A stretch of 64,000 bases of DNA from Ignavibacteria bacterium (GCA_016704345.1 JADJAH010000006.1:1-64000); one strand, 5' to 3'. Positions 46,866-56,879 are shown, numbered from the stretch's first letter. A program made the numbers and translations. Notes: generated by a model not told the origin, from the letters alone.

Positions 46866-48797
46866 ATGAAAATAACATTTACCTTCTTCCTTGTCATATT
46901 GCTTTCAATGATGACAGTTGATTCAAAGAGTGCCGATTCACCCTACCCTGTTATCTTTGTTCACGGTCTTAATTCTGATGATCAGACTTGGAACACTACG
47001 ATTACGCAACTTAGCCAGGCATGGAATCTGAGCAGCAGCCATACACTTCATGCAGTTTTGAATGCAAGAGGTGGAGATACTACGAGCTTTACATCTGATG
47101 TACTAATACCATTGAGAGATGCTAGCGGAAACATTGTAAATTCATTGAGCATGTCAAGTATCTATTCAGTAAATTTTGGGAATTTCTGGAACAGAAATCC
47201 TTCTGATCCAAGAATTTTACTTTATAACAATTCGCTTCCGGGCAGCAGCCAGTCACCGAGCAATCAATCGGCAATCACAAAGCAAGCTTTTGCCTTGAGT
47301 ATCATGATTGATTCTGTGCTCAGAATTACCGGTGCGAGCAAAGTAATTTTGATTGGGCATTCAATGGGCGGACTTGCCATACGTGAATATCTTCAGAGAA
47401 GAGAAGGCGGTTTGCCGAAATGGTGGATAGATCCGTTAGATACTATCAGCGGACACAAAGTTGCAAAGGTTGTTACAACCGGCACGCCTCATTTAGGTAC
47501 TAATGTTACTTCAATTCCAATCCTTACAATTGACAACAACAGCGAAGCAATGCGCGATATGAGGATCACTTATACCAGCGGTCAGAGTGGAGCATATTTG
47601 TTTACAAATAGTGAGGCGAATGTAACGAGTAATTATTATAACAAAGACATCAATTGTAACAACACATCTGCCGACAACATTACGGGCCTTTCTTCAGGTA
47701 ACAGCTTCAACTCACTAATGCCATTGCCCATAAATCTCACTTACACTTACATTACATCAAATTATCTCGGGCTGGGAACTGACCTTGCTGTGCCTACAAG
47801 CCGGCAATGGATGAATGTCGGCAATGTGCCCTCGCCTGTAGGTTTTGCTGATACACTTTTTAATACAAGAAATCATATACAGCAAACGAGTGATGCCAGA
47901 TCACTCATAAGAGGACTCGATGAACCGGACAAAAAGGACTTTGCTTATGAAGTTTCATTTGATAAGACATATTCTGCATTCATTACTGCTCAAAGCAATG
48001 GCATAACTTCTGACTCAGATTTTTACAAAGTCAGTCCGCTGTCAGGCGGAACTTTGTCAGTTGTAATCAACTCAACTAACGCGGGTGTTACAAGCTTCTC
48101 AATCTTGTCTTCGTCAGGCGTGAACCTTGTCAGCAAAAGTTATGCTTCACCTGCTGACAGCATTTCGTATCTCGGTATTCAAGGAGATTATTTTGTCAGA
48201 GTTATAGGAAACAGCAATCAAAACACAAATCTGAATTTTCACAACTTCAGATTGAAATTTGTTCCCGCAATCAGACTTGATCTCACTTTGGGAATTGAAG
48301 GATTGTGGAACGGTACGACTCAGATACAAGATACTGTAAGAGTATTCTTAAGAAGTTCTTCATCACCATTCAATGTAGTCGATTCCGCAATATCAAGATT
48401 AAGCTCGAACGGTAATGGGATTATGGAATTTCTCACCGCTCCTGCCGGAAGTTACTACATACAGACTATTCACAGAAACGGCCTTGAGACATGGAACGCA
48501 GCACCGGTTAGTTTTTCTAACGGCAGTGTAACCGTAATTGATTTTACTACCAGTCAAACAAATGCGTTTGGAAATAATCTTGTTCTTAGATTCGGTGAGT
48601 GGTGTATATTTAGTGGAGATGCAAATGGAGACGGAGCAATAGATGCAACGGATCTTGCGTTGATTGATAATGATGCTTCAGGTTTTGCCACGGGATATTT
48701 GCGCACAGATCTTGACGGGAACGAGTTTGTAGATGGAACGGATTATGTGCTCGCGGATAATAACGCATCAAATTTCGTGTCTGTCATTAGGCCTTAG
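46866..48797 (+). CDS. Secreted alpha/beta-hydrolase (PGAP1/lipase-like) with dockerin-like module
   Basis: A 643-residue protein with a signal peptide (KITFTFFLVILLSMMTVDSKSA). Residues about 25-330 are a lipase or PGAP1-like hydrolase: PVIFVHGLNSDDQTW gives the oxyanion-hole region, VILIGHSMGGLAIREYL the nucleophile elbow (S166 or so), and VVTTGTPHLGTN the strand after it. The acid and histidine cannot be placed with certainty. Residues about 360-460 are a beta domain (DFAYEVSFDKTYSAFITAQSNG) and the end is module A (IEGLWNGTTQIQDTVRVFLR, HRNGLETWN, FSGDANGDGAIDATD, DLDGNEFVDGTD, FVSVIRP). An extracellular esterase or depolymerase is likely; the substrate is unknown. Confidence 0.9.
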   Translation: MKITFTFFLVILLSMMTVDSKSADSPYPVIFVHGLNSDDQTWNTTITQLSQAWNLSSSHTLHAVLNARGGDTTSFTSDVLIPLRDASGNIVNSLSMSSIYSVNFGNFWNRNPSDPRILLYNNSLPGSSQSPSNQSAITKQAFALSIMIDSVLRITGASKVILIGHSMGGLAIREYLQRREGGLPKWWIDPLDTISGHKVAKVVTTGTPHLGTNVTSIPILTIDNNSEAMRDMRITYTSGQSGAYLFTNSEANVTSNYYNKDINCNNTSADNITGLSSGNSFNSLMPLPINLTYTYITSNYLGLGTDLAVPTSRQWMNVGNVPSPVGFADTLFNTRNHIQQTSDARSLIRGLDEPDKKDFAYEVSFDKTYSAFITAQSNGITSDSDFYKVSPLSGGTLSVVINSTNAGVTSFSILSSSGVNLVSKSYASPADSISYLGIQGDYFVRVIGNSNQNTNLNFHNFRLKFVPAIRLDLTLGIEGLWNGTTQIQDTVRVFLRSSSSPFNVVDSAISRLSSNGNGIMEFLTAPAGSYYIQTIHRNGLETWNAAPVSFSNGSVTVIDFTTSQTNAFGNNLVLRFGEWCIFSGDANGDGAIDATDLALIDNDASGFATGYLRTDLDGNEFVDGTDYVLADNNASNFVSVIRP

Positions 48798-48823
48798 TCT
48801 TCCGGCGTCGCAGAGCGTCACCG

Positions 48824-48863
48824 AGAAGTCAGTGATATCAAGTTCCCTTTATCACTGACTTCT
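48824..48863. terminator. Bidirectional terminator, 14-bp perfect stem
   Basis: AGAAGTCAGTGATA (48824-48837) pairs exactly with TATCACTGACTTCT (48850-48863) across a 12-nt loop. It lies between the stops of the convergent lipase gene (48797) and FG-GAP gene (48892), so it can serve both. Confidence 0.85.
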
Positions 48864-48891
48864 AAAGAAGACTGATCAATAAAGTGTAATG

Positions 48892-50676
48892 CTATTTCAG
48901 CAATGTCATCATTTTCAAAATTGAAATGCCATTTGCATTCAGCCTGTAGAAATAAACTCCACTGGACAACTCTTTTCCATCAAACTGAACTTCAAAGGTC
49001 CCTGAGTTTTGCCTCTCATTGACAAGTGTAGTCACCAACTTACCAAGAACATTATAAATCTGTAATGAAACACTCCCTGCTTCAGGTAATTGATAACTGA
49101 TCTTTGTAACAGGATTGAAAGGGTTCGGGTAGTTTTGATTCAGCAGATATCCATCCGGAATTTCTACAGAAGTCTCATTTATTCCGACCAAATTATTATC
49201 TCCATAGACTCCATTATGGCGCACATTAAATTGCCACACGGGATTCACTGTCCTTGCAGCATTGTATGGTTGATTCGTATTCCAAACATAGACATAAGTC
49301 TGGTTACTGCCTCCGGCCGTAAACCCGGCACCGACGAGATCCAATCTCCCGTCACCATTAATGTCGGCAAGTGTTGGCATATTGAAAAATGATGTGCCTG
49401 TGGTTGATAAAGTCCAATCGTTGTTTGGTGTGCCTTCGTGATTATAGACAAGATATTTTCCCATTCCTGCAGTTTGAGTATTGTCATCAATCAGTAGTTC
49501 AAGCTGATTATCGTTATCGAGATCAGCAAGTGTTATCTGATTATTGACAGCATTGATAGGTCCGATTGGAAATCCGTTCAAAACATTTCCATCCTTGTCC
49601 CATCCATAAACATAATCCGTCGGGATGCCGCTGCCAACCTGATCTCCCACAACTATATCAATAACATTGTCTCCGTTGATGTATCCAAGAACAGGCGGTC
49701 CATAAACCCACCAGTTTGTCTGTTTTGGCCAGCCATTCAGAATGGTTCCGTTGTTCTTGAGAATGTAAACAAATCCGCCGCCGCTTGATGCGTGCGAGCC
49801 AAAAAGTATTTCTCTTATGTTGTCACCATCAACATCGGCTAGCACCGGAGATGAATAGGAATTCACATCTCCATTTGGCATCGTGAACGGGAAGCCTGTC
49901 ACAGGATTTCCATTTCTGTCCCACGCGTAAAGACTAAGATAAGACTCGGATACAATTTCCGGAATACCATCACCGGTAATATCTCCGACTGCAGAGCTTG
50001 ATGCCGGCACATGATCAAGCGTTTTTGGCCAGCCGGGATAGGCGGTACCATTACCTCTGTAAACCCACACTTCACCGATAGGATAAATTCTTTTGTTGCT
50101 AATGATTTCCAATGCTCCATTATTGTCGAGATCTGCAAGAACAATTGTCCTTCCCGTTGCACCATTTACTATTGGAAAGCCTGTCACCGGAGTACCATTT
50201 TTCTCGAAGGCATAAATTGCTCCAGCATTACCTACAAAGTTTGAAGTTCCAAGAACAATTTCAGCCTGGCCGTCACCGTCAATGTCTCCATAAGAAGGTG
50301 CTCCCTGTGCATTGTAGCTAAGACTTACCGGCCATCCTGTAACATTTGAGCCGTCCAGATTCCATGCCTGGATTGTCGCGCCAATTCCATAAACAATTTC
50401 CAATTCGCTGTCGGCATCCATCTGGCAAGTGATTCCGCCTTCAAATGATTGACCTGTAACAATCTTTGGAAAGCCATTGTAAACAGGAAATGAATCCGCA
50501 TCGAATGTCTTTCCGGTCAAACTGTTGCCGTCATTTTCAAGGTAGTGAACTTTGTTCATTACGTCTGGTATTAGGTTGATCTTTGATACAGGATTTGAAA
50601 ATTGGGAGAGCATATCAATTGGAAAAAGAATCAACATAGCAATAAATCCAGCGAAGATATGTATAGTGGTTTTCAT
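48892..50676 (-). CDS. T9SS-sorted VCBS/FG-GAP repeat protein
   Basis: A 594-residue protein with a signal peptide (IHIFAGFIAMLILFPIDMLSQ). Residues about 45-490 hold about eight VCBS/FG-GAP-type propeller units with G-D-I-D-G-D-G-Q-A-E, A-D-L-D-N-N-G-A-L-E and P-V-T-G-F-P-type loops (APSYGDIDGDGQAEIV, LADVDGDNIREILFGS). The end is a T9SS type A sorting domain (YLLNQNYPNPFNPVTKISY ... SILKMMTLLK). The units resemble the integrin-alpha-like propellers of exported bacterial proteins. Expected location outside the cell. Frame complete. Confidence 0.9.
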   Translation of the reverse strand: MKTTIHIFAGFIAMLILFPIDMLSQFSNPVSKINLIPDVMNKVHYLENDGNSLTGKTFDADSFPVYNGFPKIVTGQSFEGGITCQMDADSELEIVYGIGATIQAWNLDGSNVTGWPVSLSYNAQGAPSYGDIDGDGQAEIVLGTSNFVGNAGAIYAFEKNGTPVTGFPIVNGATGRTIVLADLDNNGALEIISNKRIYPIGEVWVYRGNGTAYPGWPKTLDHVPASSSAVGDITGDGIPEIVSESYLSLYAWDRNGNPVTGFPFTMPNGDVNSYSSPVLADVDGDNIREILFGSHASSGGGFVYILKNNGTILNGWPKQTNWWVYGPPVLGYINGDNVIDIVVGDQVGSGIPTDYVYGWDKDGNVLNGFPIGPINAVNNQITLADLDNDNQLELLIDDNTQTAGMGKYLVYNHEGTPNNDWTLSTTGTSFFNMPTLADINGDGRLDLVGAGFTAGGSNQTYVYVWNTNQPYNAARTVNPVWQFNVRHNGVYGDNNLVGINETSVEIPDGYLLNQNYPNPFNPVTKISYQLPEAGSVSLQIYNVLGKLVTTLVNERQNSGTFEVQFDGKELSSGVYFYRLNANGISILKMMTLLK

Positions 50677-50953
50677 GGCAGGAAAAGTTAAGATCGATTT
50701 ACAAAAAGGTGTTGAGTGAATTTAGTTAAAGTTAGTAATAATGATGAGAAGTATAAACAAACATTTTTGTTTTCGCAGTGTCTACCGCCAAAGAACAAAA
50801 ATGGCAACAGTTTAATGATGTCCAATTATATCAGAAGGAATATTTTTCATAGTCCAAGAATTTTTGGGGAGAGAATCCTTTTGAGATTCAATGTTTGCAG
50901 AGGTCTCTCAGCTTGGTTAACAATTGACAAGGGGAACTGCGAAACTAGAGTCA

Positions 50954-52534
50954 TCATTGATAATTGACCTTGTAAACTGACCATTCTCTTTCCCAGGTCT
51001 TGAATCCGGCAATAGTAAATTCTTTTGTCAAATCTGTTTTGTCAAAGCCCTCAGATTCCCGGATCAAGAAATCAATATTGGCATCCCAGCCGATTATGTA
51101 TTCTATTTTCATTTCTCTTACATAGTCCATTAGTCTTTTATTCTTAGCTGCTGCCAATGCATCTTCGTTAACAACACCGTCAAGGTTGATCACCTTTACA
51201 TTTTGCGCAAAGTATGACATAGCACCGCTTTGCATTGAGCCGATTACCGTTCCGTCATCAAAATTTTCAGAAACCCATTTACCTATTGTCATGTACCCGG
51301 AGTTAGAATTACTGTTAAAGAAAATGTCTTTCGCATCGTTCCTGGTTAAGTTAATCAATAGTATTGCTGCTGAGAAGAAAATTAAGAGACCGGATGCAGA
51401 CTTGCGGTCAGGCGTCGATGTGAGAACCATATCTATCAATACAGATAGTATGATCACAAACAAGAATACGAACGGAAAGAAATATCTCTTGAAAAACCAC
51501 ATGCCATAGATGTAAAAAACATATGAGCAGAAAAGTAACAAGCAGAATGCCAATACCGGAAATATATAGTGGAATCTTTTTTTCAACTCTTGAACGGTTG
51601 TCTTCCTGTATCTCAACAGAATAATGATTAGACAAAGACTACAAATTACTATTAACGAAAAATTCTTGATTAGAATTATTCTGATTCCGTACAATACGAT
51701 CTCAAGTTGTTGAGATGAAATAAAGCTGAAATGGTTTTTCAACGACAGGTTTTGAAATCTGACTCCTTCTCCGCTGCTTTGGAAAAAATCGCCGGTGTAA
51801 AGATAAGAATAAATGAACCAGGGTAAAACAATTACAAATACTGAAAGTGTAAATACTAAAGCAGAGTAGATAAGTCCTTTGGCGCCTTCTCTGTTTTTGT
51901 ACTTGTCATAAATTATTAACACAAGCATTACTGCCGCAAGTATGCCGTTGTCAATTCTTGAGAATATTGCAAATCCGCACAGTACTCCAAGTACCATCAA
52001 TTGCCTGACACTGTGGCCTCCTTCAATAGTTTTTCTATACTTAAAAAAATAATAGAATGAACTCACAATAAAGAAGAAAGAAATAATTGTTTCCAATCCG
52101 TTCATTGATGTCAAAAGTACATAAGGGCTGCTTACCCAGAAGATTCCAGTTAGCATATTAGCGTACTTGTTGTGAACTATTAGATCTGTAGTCTTCATCA
52201 ACATTACCAGACTTAAGCAATCAAATATCAGAAGAAGTATAAGTGCAGCATAAAGTGGCGCTATTTTATCGGAGTCAAATAGCAAGTAGAACGGGGCGCT
52301 TAGAAAAACATACAGCGGTTGAAAGCCATTTGTAAAATTTTCACCATACAATGGTCCGAAGCCTTCTGCGATCTGTTCAGCGAGAAACAGCGATATATAT
52401 GTATCATCAGGAAATGCAACTGAATCTATGAATTCAATAGGTCTGGAAATAAAGAATATTTTTGCGATAACATTTAGTACCAGAAATATAATGATCAACC
52501 TATTCAGATTGATTGATGTAAAGTTCTTTAGCAT
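50954..52534 (-). CDS. GT-C family membrane glycosyltransferase (ArnT/PMT-like)
   Basis: A 526-residue protein with about ten hydrophobic segments. The N-terminal loop FPDDTYISLFLAEQIAEGFGPLYGENFTNGFQPLYVFLSAPFYLL has the D-D/E pair that acts as metal or lipid-phosphate-sugar site in the GT-C fold. A soluble C-terminal domain follows (TIGKWVSENFDDGTVIGSMQSGAMSYFAQNVKVINLDGVVN). Such proteins move a sugar from a polyprenyl-phosphate donor to lipid, glycan or protein at the periplasmic face. The donor and acceptor cannot be read off. It stands alone, with the same direction as the downstream genes but a gap of 83 bp to 52617. Confidence 0.8.
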   Translation of the reverse strand: MLKNFTSINLNRLIIIFLVLNVIAKIFFISRPIEFIDSVAFPDDTYISLFLAEQIAEGFGPLYGENFTNGFQPLYVFLSAPFYLLFDSDKIAPLYAALILLLIFDCLSLVMLMKTTDLIVHNKYANMLTGIFWVSSPYVLLTSMNGLETIISFFFIVSSFYYFFKYRKTIEGGHSVRQLMVLGVLCGFAIFSRIDNGILAAVMLVLIIYDKYKNREGAKGLIYSALVFTLSVFVIVLPWFIYSYLYTGDFFQSSGEGVRFQNLSLKNHFSFISSQQLEIVLYGIRIILIKNFSLIVICSLCLIIILLRYRKTTVQELKKRFHYIFPVLAFCLLLFCSYVFYIYGMWFFKRYFFPFVFLFVIILSVLIDMVLTSTPDRKSASGLLIFFSAAILLINLTRNDAKDIFFNSNSNSGYMTIGKWVSENFDDGTVIGSMQSGAMSYFAQNVKVINLDGVVNEDALAAAKNKRLMDYVREMKIEYIIGWDANIDFLIRESEGFDKTDLTKEFTIAGFKTWEREWSVYKVNYQ

Positions 52535-52616
52535 TATATAATCAATAGCAAAAGCAAATATGAAAAGTTATGTGTGATTGCTCTTCTGAACTGAGAATGT
52601 GAAATATGAGATTCAC

Positions 52617-53141
52617 TTATCTGACCGCCTCCTCTCTTGTATAAGAATATTGATGTCTCTCTATCCAATCTTCTTCCCCGTCAAATCGTACTTCTTTCAC
52701 AATTCCGAACTCTGTCTTTCCAAGAACATAAGTAAATCTGAACGTTGCACTTTTCTTATCATTACCATCCTGTCCCGAATCTTCTGTGATTATTTCAACA
52801 TTTCCGTTCAGAAGCACTGCTCTTGATTTGACTCTTTCGGAGCCAATACGTTCTCCTTTCGGGGAAATGGAAATTGTATCGCTTGAATTTGCATTTGGCT
52901 CATCAGGATAAATGCTGGTAAAAATAAATTTACTTGCATCTTCAGTTCTGCTAACATTTAAATTCGCCGGCATGGTGTAAGGCTTGCCGGAAGTATAGTC
53001 AAGATAAGTGAGAGAACCTTGCCATGAACCAATGATTACATCAAAATCTCGGACAGAAATTTCACTCTCACTCTGAGAGCTGCATGGACTTGTGATGCTG
53101 AGAAATGAAATCAGGATCAGAATAATTTTGAGAAGTAGCAT
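52617..53141 (-). CDS. Secreted hypothetical protein, lipocalin-like
   Basis: A 174-residue protein with a signal peptide (LLLKIILILISFLSITSPCSSQ); the cysteine in SPCSSQ could be a lipoprotein site but lacks the usual residues before it. The mature part starts DFDVIIGSWQGSLTYLDYTSGKPYTMPANL, which is the beginning of a calycin-type barrel with a G-x-W motif. It continues with strands such as KFIFTSIYPDEP, RAVLLNGNVEIIT and EVRFDGEEDWIERHQYSYTR. Function unknown. Confidence 0.75.
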   Translation of the reverse strand: MLLLKIILILISFLSITSPCSSQSESEISVRDFDVIIGSWQGSLTYLDYTSGKPYTMPANLNVSRTEDASKFIFTSIYPDEPNANSSDTISISPKGERIGSERVKSRAVLLNGNVEIITEDSGQDGNDKKSATFRFTYVLGKTEFGIVKEVRFDGEEDWIERHQYSYTREEAVR

Positions 53142-53355
53142 AATGAATTTAGATTAACGAACATCAGCAAAATAAAAACCTCAAACAACTGTTGAACTTG
53201 TTGCGGTGGGATGCAGGGCTGAATGAAGGAATGCTTGTAACACACGTTGCTTGCATACATGGTGGAATATAAAACTTTTCTCACAATGAAAGATACCACT
53301 TCAGCAATTCCTTGAAACGATCTCTCTGACTAAATTCGATTAAGTAGGAGAGTAG

Positions 53356-54066
53356 CTATAAATCCCCCTTCACCGGTCTCACAACAAGATCTTCTACCAT
53401 CAACCTCTCCGGCTTGTTGTAAACATCAAATGCTATATCACCTATATCTGCAGGCGTCATCATGCGGTTGCGAAATTGCTGACGGGCTTTAATGTCCCAC
53501 ATGTCCGTCTCTACCGCGCCGGGGTAGATGTTACATATTTTAATGTTATGCTTCCTCACTTCTTTTCTGATGCAGCTTGCCATTGCCTGCATGCCGGCCT
53601 TTGACGCGGAATACACTGAACTGTTTTCGAAAGTTGTATTTGCGGCAACGGAAAGAATATTAATTATTGAACCGGTTTTCTTACGGATCATTTGAGGAAG
53701 TACTGCCTTCATGCAAAGGAAAGGACCCTTGAGATTTGTATCTATTACGTTATCGTAATCCTTAGTCTCGGTATCGAGAAATGATTTAAAAACTGTTGCG
53801 CCCGCATTATTTATCAGCACATCGATTGTTCCATATTTCTCCTGAATTTTTTTTGCTGTGTGAATCACGCTTCGCTCGGAAGAAACATCACACACATAAG
53901 CCATAGCTTCTCTGCCGGTTAATCTGATTTCCTTAACAATGTCGTCGAGTCTGGATTTACTGCGAGCTGTGATAACAACTGTGCAACCCTTACTAGAAAA
54001 CTTCTCGGCAATGGCTTTGCCGATACCGGTTGATGCTCCTGTAACCCAAATTATCTTATTCTTCAT
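53356..54066 (-). CDS. SDR family oxidoreductase
   Basis: A 236-residue classical short-chain dehydrogenase. The Rossmann glycine motif TGASTGIG is at residues 10-17, NNAG is at 87-90, and the catalytic triad is S139, Y152 and K156 (ILSV, SSVYSASKAG). The dinucleotide-binding end has an R at position 35, which favours NADP. The gene follows the mutase gene by 36 bp and is very probably in the same operon. It lies downstream of fabG, but differs enough that it is not a copy of it. The substrate is unknown; a 3-hydroxyacyl or short-chain ketone role would fit the context. Confidence 0.85.
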   Translation of the reverse strand: MKNKIIWVTGASTGIGKAIAEKFSSKGCTVVITARSKSRLDDIVKEIRLTGREAMAYVCDVSSERSVIHTAKKIQEKYGTIDVLINNAGATVFKSFLDTETKDYDNVIDTNLKGPFLCMKAVLPQMIRKKTGSIINILSVAANTTFENSSVYSASKAGMQAMASCIRKEVRKHNIKICNIYPGAVETDMWDIKARQQFRNRMMTPADIGDIAFDVYNKPERLMVEDLVVRPVKGDL

Positions 54067-54102
54067 CTAATTATTGTTGCGGAAGTTCATCCGCCGATTA
54101 GG

Positions 54103-55677
54103 TTAGACAGCTTTATATTCACCCCAAACATCTCTAAGCGCATTTGAGATCTCACCGACTGTGGCATAACTCTCAACAGCTTCGAGCAAATATGGAAGGA
54201 GATTCTCATTGGTCATGGCTTTCTCCTTAATTGCATTCAAACAAGCAGCAACTTTTGCATTATCTCTTGACTCCCTCAACGCCTTCAGACTCTTGATCTG
54301 CCTGTCTCTTACGGAATCGTCAATCTTCATCAGAGTATGATCTTCATGTGAATCAGTAGTGAATTCATTCACCCCAACTTCAATAATTCTCTTCTCTTCC
54401 AGATCTTTCTGAAGCTCGTATGCATGCCTTTCAATTTCATTCTTCTGGAATCCGTATTCGATTGCCTTTAATGCACCGCCGAGGTCGTCAATCTTCTTTA
54501 TGTATTCCAATGCCTTTTCTTCGATCTGATCAGTCATGTATTCGACAAGATATGAACCGCCGAGAATATCAACACTGTCTGCAACACCGCTTTCATGCGC
54601 AATTATCTGCTGTGTGCGAAGAGCTGTCTGTACCGAATCTTCTGTCGGCAAAGCAAGAGCTTCATCTTTTGCATTTGTGTGAAGAGACTGGCATCCGCCA
54701 ACAACTGCAGCAAGAGCTTGAATGGTTACTCTTACAATGTTGTTTTCTATCTGCTTGTCTGATAAAGTCGAGCCGCCTGTCTGTGCATGAAACCTCAGCT
54801 TCATGCTGTTCGGATCTTTTGCGTTGAATCTTTCTTTCATGATCTTTGCCCATATTCTTCTTGCAGCTCTGAACTTGGCAACTTCTTCAGTGAAGTTGTT
54901 GTGCGAATTAAAGAAGAAAGATAGTCTCTTTGCAAATGCATCAACATCAAGTCCTGATTCGATTGCGGAACGAACATACTCAATTCCGTCTGACAATGTA
55001 AACGCCACTTCCTGCACGGCGCTTGACCCTGCTTCGCGAATGTGATATCCACTTATTGAAATCGTATTCCATGATGGAAGATTCTCGCTGCACCATTTGA
55101 ATATGTCTGTGATCAGCCGCATAGATTCCTTTGGAGGGTATATGTATGTGCCTCTTGCGATATACTCCTTCAGAAGATCATTTTGGATTGTTCCGGAAAG
55201 TTTTGTAAGATCAGCATTCTGCTTTCTGGCAATTGCTACATACATCAGCAATAGCAAAGATGCTGTTGCGTTTATGGTCATTGAAGTAGTGACCTTGTCC
55301 AGCGAGATGCCGTCAAACAAAGTTTCCATATCGCGCAGTGAATCGATTGCCACGCCTGCTTTGCCTACCTCGCCTTCGCTCATCGGATCATCACTGTCAT
55401 ATCCGATCTGTGTTGGCAGGTCGAATGCAACTGACAGGCCGGTAGTTCCTGAGTTGATGAGAAATTTGTAACGCTTGTTTGATTCTTCGGCAGTAGCAAA
55501 GCCGGCATATTGCCGCATCGTCCAGAATTTTGAACGATACATTGAATTATGTACACCCCGAGTGTAAGGATAATCTCCGGGCGCGGGCGATGGGCTCGAT
55601 TCAGTTAAGAACTCGGGAACAATAATTCCCGAATCGGTTTTGAATTCCTGCTTTCTTAGTTTTACCTGTTTTTCCAT
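54103..55677 (-). CDS. Acyl-CoA mutase large subunit (methylmalonyl-CoA mutase family)
   Basis: A 524-residue protein of the coenzyme B12-dependent acyl-CoA mutase family, large (catalytic) chain. Landmarks are PYTRGVHNSMYRSKFWTMRQYAGF near residue 37, the strand DLPTQIGYDSDDP, TTSMTINATAS, WNTISISGYHIREAGSSAVQE, and LRFHAQTGGSTLSDKQ with the substrate-binding R and H, then QSLHTNAKDEALALPTEDSV. The B12-binding domain with D-x-H-x-x-G is absent, so a small subunit must be encoded elsewhere; it is not in this window. Methylmalonyl-CoA mutase converts succinyl-CoA to methylmalonyl-CoA in propionate metabolism, but isobutyryl- or other acyl-CoA mutases have the same large chain, so the substrate is open. 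Confidence 0.85.
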   Translation of the reverse strand: MEKQVKLRKQEFKTDSGIIVPEFLTESSPSPAPGDYPYTRGVHNSMYRSKFWTMRQYAGFATAEESNKRYKFLINSGTTGLSVAFDLPTQIGYDSDDPMSEGEVGKAGVAIDSLRDMETLFDGISLDKVTTSMTINATASLLLLMYVAIARKQNADLTKLSGTIQNDLLKEYIARGTYIYPPKESMRLITDIFKWCSENLPSWNTISISGYHIREAGSSAVQEVAFTLSDGIEYVRSAIESGLDVDAFAKRLSFFFNSHNNFTEEVAKFRAARRIWAKIMKERFNAKDPNSMKLRFHAQTGGSTLSDKQIENNIVRVTIQALAAVVGGCQSLHTNAKDEALALPTEDSVQTALRTQQIIAHESGVADSVDILGGSYLVEYMTDQIEEKALEYIKKIDDLGGALKAIEYGFQKNEIERHAYELQKDLEEKRIIEVGVNEFTTDSHEDHTLMKIDDSVRDRQIKSLKALRESRDNAKVAACLNAIKEKAMTNENLLPYLLEAVESYATVGEISNALRDVWGEYKAV

Positions 55678-55726
55678 TTTGTGTTCATCGAGTTTCGTTT
55701 AGAAATCATTTTTGCGTTTGTAGAAT

Positions 55727-56131
55727 CTATTTCTTCAGAAGACTCTTGTCTTCTGTTCTTATGTAAGTCTTTCCAGATTCAACTGAGTAAAGAGTTTTGT
55801 CATCTTTAAGTTCAATCAGCCATGTATTCTTTTCCCAGAAGGTCGGCTTTTTTTCGAGAGTGACCAGATAAGTATTATCGGGATTCTTTGTAACAGTATA
55901 CTTTGTCTTGTGTCCAATTGCGATTTCTTGCGGAGACACGGGTGACTTTTGCTTGAGCACATAATAGAATGTGTCCTTCTCAAAGGCAGCTATCAGTTTG
56001 GAACTGTCATCGGAATAGTAGAAGATCTTACCTATCAAAGGTTCTTTGCTGCAACCATAGAGTGATAGTCCCACATAGAGGAATGCAAATATGCAAGCCG
56101 CGATTTTAAGAAATGAGCTGTTGGATGTCAT
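55727..56131 (-). CDS. Small hypothetical lipoprotein
   Basis: A 134-residue protein with an export signal and a lipobox-type end (KIAACIFAFLYVGLSLYGCSKE), giving a lipid-attached cysteine near residue 27. The mature part is beta-rich with repeated Lys (KLIAAFEKDTFYYVLKQKSPVSP, TYLVTLEKKPTFWEKNTWLIEL). It lies 49 bp upstream of the mutase gene on the same strand and 25 bp after fabG. Function unknown. Confidence 0.7.
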   Translation of the reverse strand: MTSNSSFLKIAACIFAFLYVGLSLYGCSKEPLIGKIFYYSDDSSKLIAAFEKDTFYYVLKQKSPVSPQEIAIGHKTKYTVTKNPDNTYLVTLEKKPTFWEKNTWLIELKDDKTLYSVESGKTYIRTEDKSLLKK

Positions 56132-56156
56132 ATTAAGAATTATTGATTAAGATTTT

Positions 56157-56879
56157 TTACATTACCAATCCGCCATCAACACAAATGGTCTGTCCGGTAA
56201 TATAATCAGACATATCAGATGCAAGAAACATCACGGCATCTGCAATGTTCTTTCCGCTGCCAATTCTTTTGAGCGGAATTGTTTCAAGGTACTTTGCCTT
56301 TACTTCTTCCGGAAGCTTGTCCGTCATTTCTGTTCCGATGAATCCCGGAGCGACTGCATTGATGTTGATGTTTCTCGATGCAAGTTCTTTGGCAGTAGCT
56401 TTTGTGAAACCTATCACACCGGCTTTGGATGCTACATAATTTGACTGTCCCGGATTTCCGGTGATGCCGACTACTGAGGTTATGTTAACAATCTTCCCGT
56501 ATCGCTTTCCCATCATGTGGCGGGTGACAGATTTTGTCATGTCGAAAACGCCTTTGAGATTTGTATCAAGAACCATATCCCAGTCTTCTTCGCTCATTCT
56601 CATTAGCAGTCCGTCTTTTGTTATGCCGGCATTGTTGACAAGTATGTCTATCTTCTGATGCTCCGAAATGATCTTATCAATCATTTCCTGAACTGACTTA
56701 ATGTCGGCCACATCACATTGGAAATGCCGGATGCCTTTCGAATCAAAATACTCATTATCAATTGCATTCCGGTAAGTTACAATTGTTGTTGCCCCGGATT
56801 CGGCAAAAGCTTCGGCAATGGATTTGCCTATGCCTCTGGAACCTCCTGTAATTAAAACTATTTTGCCTTCAAAAGTCAA
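56157..56879 (-). CDS. fabG: 3-oxoacyl-ACP reductase FabG
   Basis: FabG of fatty-acid synthesis, which reduces 3-oxoacyl-ACP with NADPH. The start is uncertain. I prefer TTG 56879 (TFEGKIVLITGGSRG), because GAGGAG lies just before it; GTG 56891 would add four residues and has no ribosome site. The motifs counted from TTG are TGGSRGIG at 11-18, NNAG at 82-85, S135, Y148 and K152 (TSVVG, QSNYVASKAG), and the C-terminal GQTICVDGGLVM. It lies 57 bp after the end of fabD, an arrangement typical of a fab operon. In the intact block, no frameshift. Confidence 0.9.
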   Translation of the reverse strand: MTFEGKIVLITGGSRGIGKSIAEAFAESGATTIVTYRNAIDNEYFDSKGIRHFQCDVADIKSVQEMIDKIISEHQKIDILVNNAGITKDGLLMRMSEEDWDMVLDTNLKGVFDMTKSVTRHMMGKRYGKIVNITSVVGITGNPGQSNYVASKAGVIGFTKATAKELASRNININAVAPGFIGTEMTDKLPEEVKAKYLETIPLKRIGSGKNIADAVMFLASDMSDYITGQTICVDGGLVM

